A DNA stretch of 64,000 nucleotides from Gemmatimonadota bacterium (GTDB taxonomy: Bacteria; JAAXHH01). The stretch lies in contig VXRC01000049.1 in assembly GCA_009838645.1 (NCBI GenBank), positions 124,001-188,000 on the forward strand. The letters are read 5' to 3'. Made by a program: the position numbers and the translations under genes. Below, piece after piece: positions 63,237-64,000 of this stretch. The notes below the pieces were generated by a model. It ran no database searches. It saw only the letters and a program-made list of their open reading frames with translations, and was not told where the DNA came from. How positions within the stretch are numbered: position 1 is the first letter of the stretch; every line of letters begins with the position of its first letter.

Positions 63237-64000
63237 ATGCCATCCGGAACGGAAGCGATCCTGGATGAACGAACGCTTTCTTCCTCGCACCGGCGGCTCG
63301 ACGAACTGCTCCAACCGGGGATGCGCGTACTGGACGTCGGTTGCGGAACCGGTGCGATCACACGGGGCATTCACGAGAAAAACGATTCCGGCGTCACCGT
63401 GGGGCTCGATGTCGACGCAGGCCTGATCCGCCAGGCCGTCAACGCAAGCCCTTGCGGCCCCGGTTTTACCGCAGCCGACATTCACCATCTGCCATTCAAC
63501 CGCGCGTTTGACCTGGCCAGCGCGGCGCGGGTGATTCAATGGCTTTCCTCTCCGAGACGGGCGATCGCATGCTGCATAAGCGCCATCAAGCCGGGCGGGT
63601 GGTTTCTGGCCCTGGACTACAACCACGAGAAGATCGTATGGGATCCGCGACCACCCGCGAGCATGAAGGCGTTTTACGAAGCGTTCCTGGCCTGGCGTTC
63701 CGATGCCGGCATGGACAACGCGATCGCCGACCATCTCGCGCCTGCATTGGAGCGGCTGGGACTCGTTGATATCCGGGTAACCGCGCAGCACGAACACGCC
63801 GACCGTTTTAACGGAGACGGCAGAACCCGGCTGGGTATCTGGTCGACGGTCGCCGCGACCCGTGGGTTACAACTGGTTCAGGATGGGTACATTACCGAAG
63901 CGCAGAGAGCGGCCGCAGAAGCGGACTACCACGAATGGGTGGACTCCACGGCCGTTTCCCAAACCCTCTACCTGCTGGCCGTCGAGGGCCGGGTACCGGG
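63237..64000 (+). CDS. class I SAM-dependent methyltransferase, partial (runs off right edge)
   Basis: Reads MPSGTEAILDERTLSSSHRRLDEL from the ATG at 63237 to the window edge, about 254 residues. SAM-binding motif I is VLDVGCGTGAITRGIH (about residues 32-47), followed by the acidic GLDVDAGLI, ADIHHLPFNRAFDLASAARVIQWL (motif II/III), and KPGGWFLALDYNH. It has the methyltransferase-11/25 pattern with an added C-terminal helical region. The substrate is not predictable. It follows the Gfo/Idh gene by 62 bp. Confidence 0.85.
   Translation, partial: MPSGTEAILDERTLSSSHRRLDELLQPGMRVLDVGCGTGAITRGIHEKNDSGVTVGLDVDAGLIRQAVNASPCGPGFTAADIHHLPFNRAFDLASAARVIQWLSSPRRAIACCISAIKPGGWFLALDYNHEKIVWDPRPPASMKAFYEAFLAWRSDAGMDNAIADHLAPALERLGLVDIRVTAQHEHADRFNGDGRTRLGIWSTVAATRGLQLVQDGYITEAQRAAAEADYHEWVDSTAVSQTLYLLAVEGRVP

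Overview
The window is GC-rich, gene-dense bacterial chromosome with about 50 protein-coding genes, no rRNA or tRNA that I could recognise, and no transposase, phage gene or CRISPR array. The mix of genes suggests an environmental Gram-negative bacterium of the FCB/PVC-like 'Latescibacteria-Gemmatimonadota-Poribacteria' kind. It has three phytanoyl-CoA-dioxygenase-like proteins, several Gfo/Idh/MocA oxidoreductases, a sulfatase, a GH172 (DUF2961) protein, a CehA/McbA metallohydrolase, a TonB-dependent receptor and lipoprotein solute binders. The taxon is inferred from gene content only. The outer membrane is supported by the TonB receptor and the lipoproteins.

Layout. 1-5918 (minus): branched-chain amino-acid operon ilvB-ilvN-ilvC-leuA-leuB, with leuB running off the left edge. 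6022-8149: divergent promoters, a membrane-anchored TPR protein and a class V aminotransferase. 8180-11289 (minus): ECF sigma factor, zinc-finger/HEAT anti-sigma factor and a DUF4097 repeat protein, which looks like a self-contained envelope-sensing operon. 11899-17116: tatA, divergent from a short selenoprotein gene of the SelW/Rdx family (in-frame UGA with a bSECIS-like hairpin), then a STAS protein, a large CehA-like metallohydrolase and a BCCT transporter. 17232-27689 (mostly minus): TonB receptor, methyltransferase, STAS protein, RibD-like reductase, PEGA lipoprotein, aldo/keto reductase, penicillin acylase and a Gfo/Idh oxidoreductase.

27836-33036 (plus): a tightly packed catabolic operon (PhyH, 2-hydroxyacid dehydrogenase, sulfatase, zinc alcohol dehydrogenase, PhyH). 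33146-33610: a less GC-rich orphan gene with a nuclease-like layout. 33620-42637 (minus): enolase-superfamily dehydratase, PhyH and SDR, and a complete oligopeptide-type ABC transporter (DFABC order) whose promoter implies a leaderless mRNA. 42857-49456: a Tat-exported PLP aminotransferase with a strong terminator, an APH-like kinase, and then (minus) an AGCS symporter followed by an ECF sigma factor and ftsH. 49702-55379 (plus): Gfo/Idh, a divergent Gfo/Idh-like protein and a second Opp set (C, A, B) with no ATPase. 55464-64000: DsbA/FrnE-like protein, GH172 protein, MFS transporter, FMN alpha-hydroxyacid oxidase, M3 oligopeptidase, Gfo/Idh and a partial methyltransferase.

Read together, the accessory genes describe uptake (TonB, BCCT, AGCS, MFS, two Opp systems) and oxidative or hydrolytic breakdown of sulfated, methylated or sugar-acid compounds. 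Two ECF sigma systems and two STAS proteins supply regulation. The most notable single observation is the UGA-containing SelW-like gene at 12277-12516, which normal gene calling would truncate.
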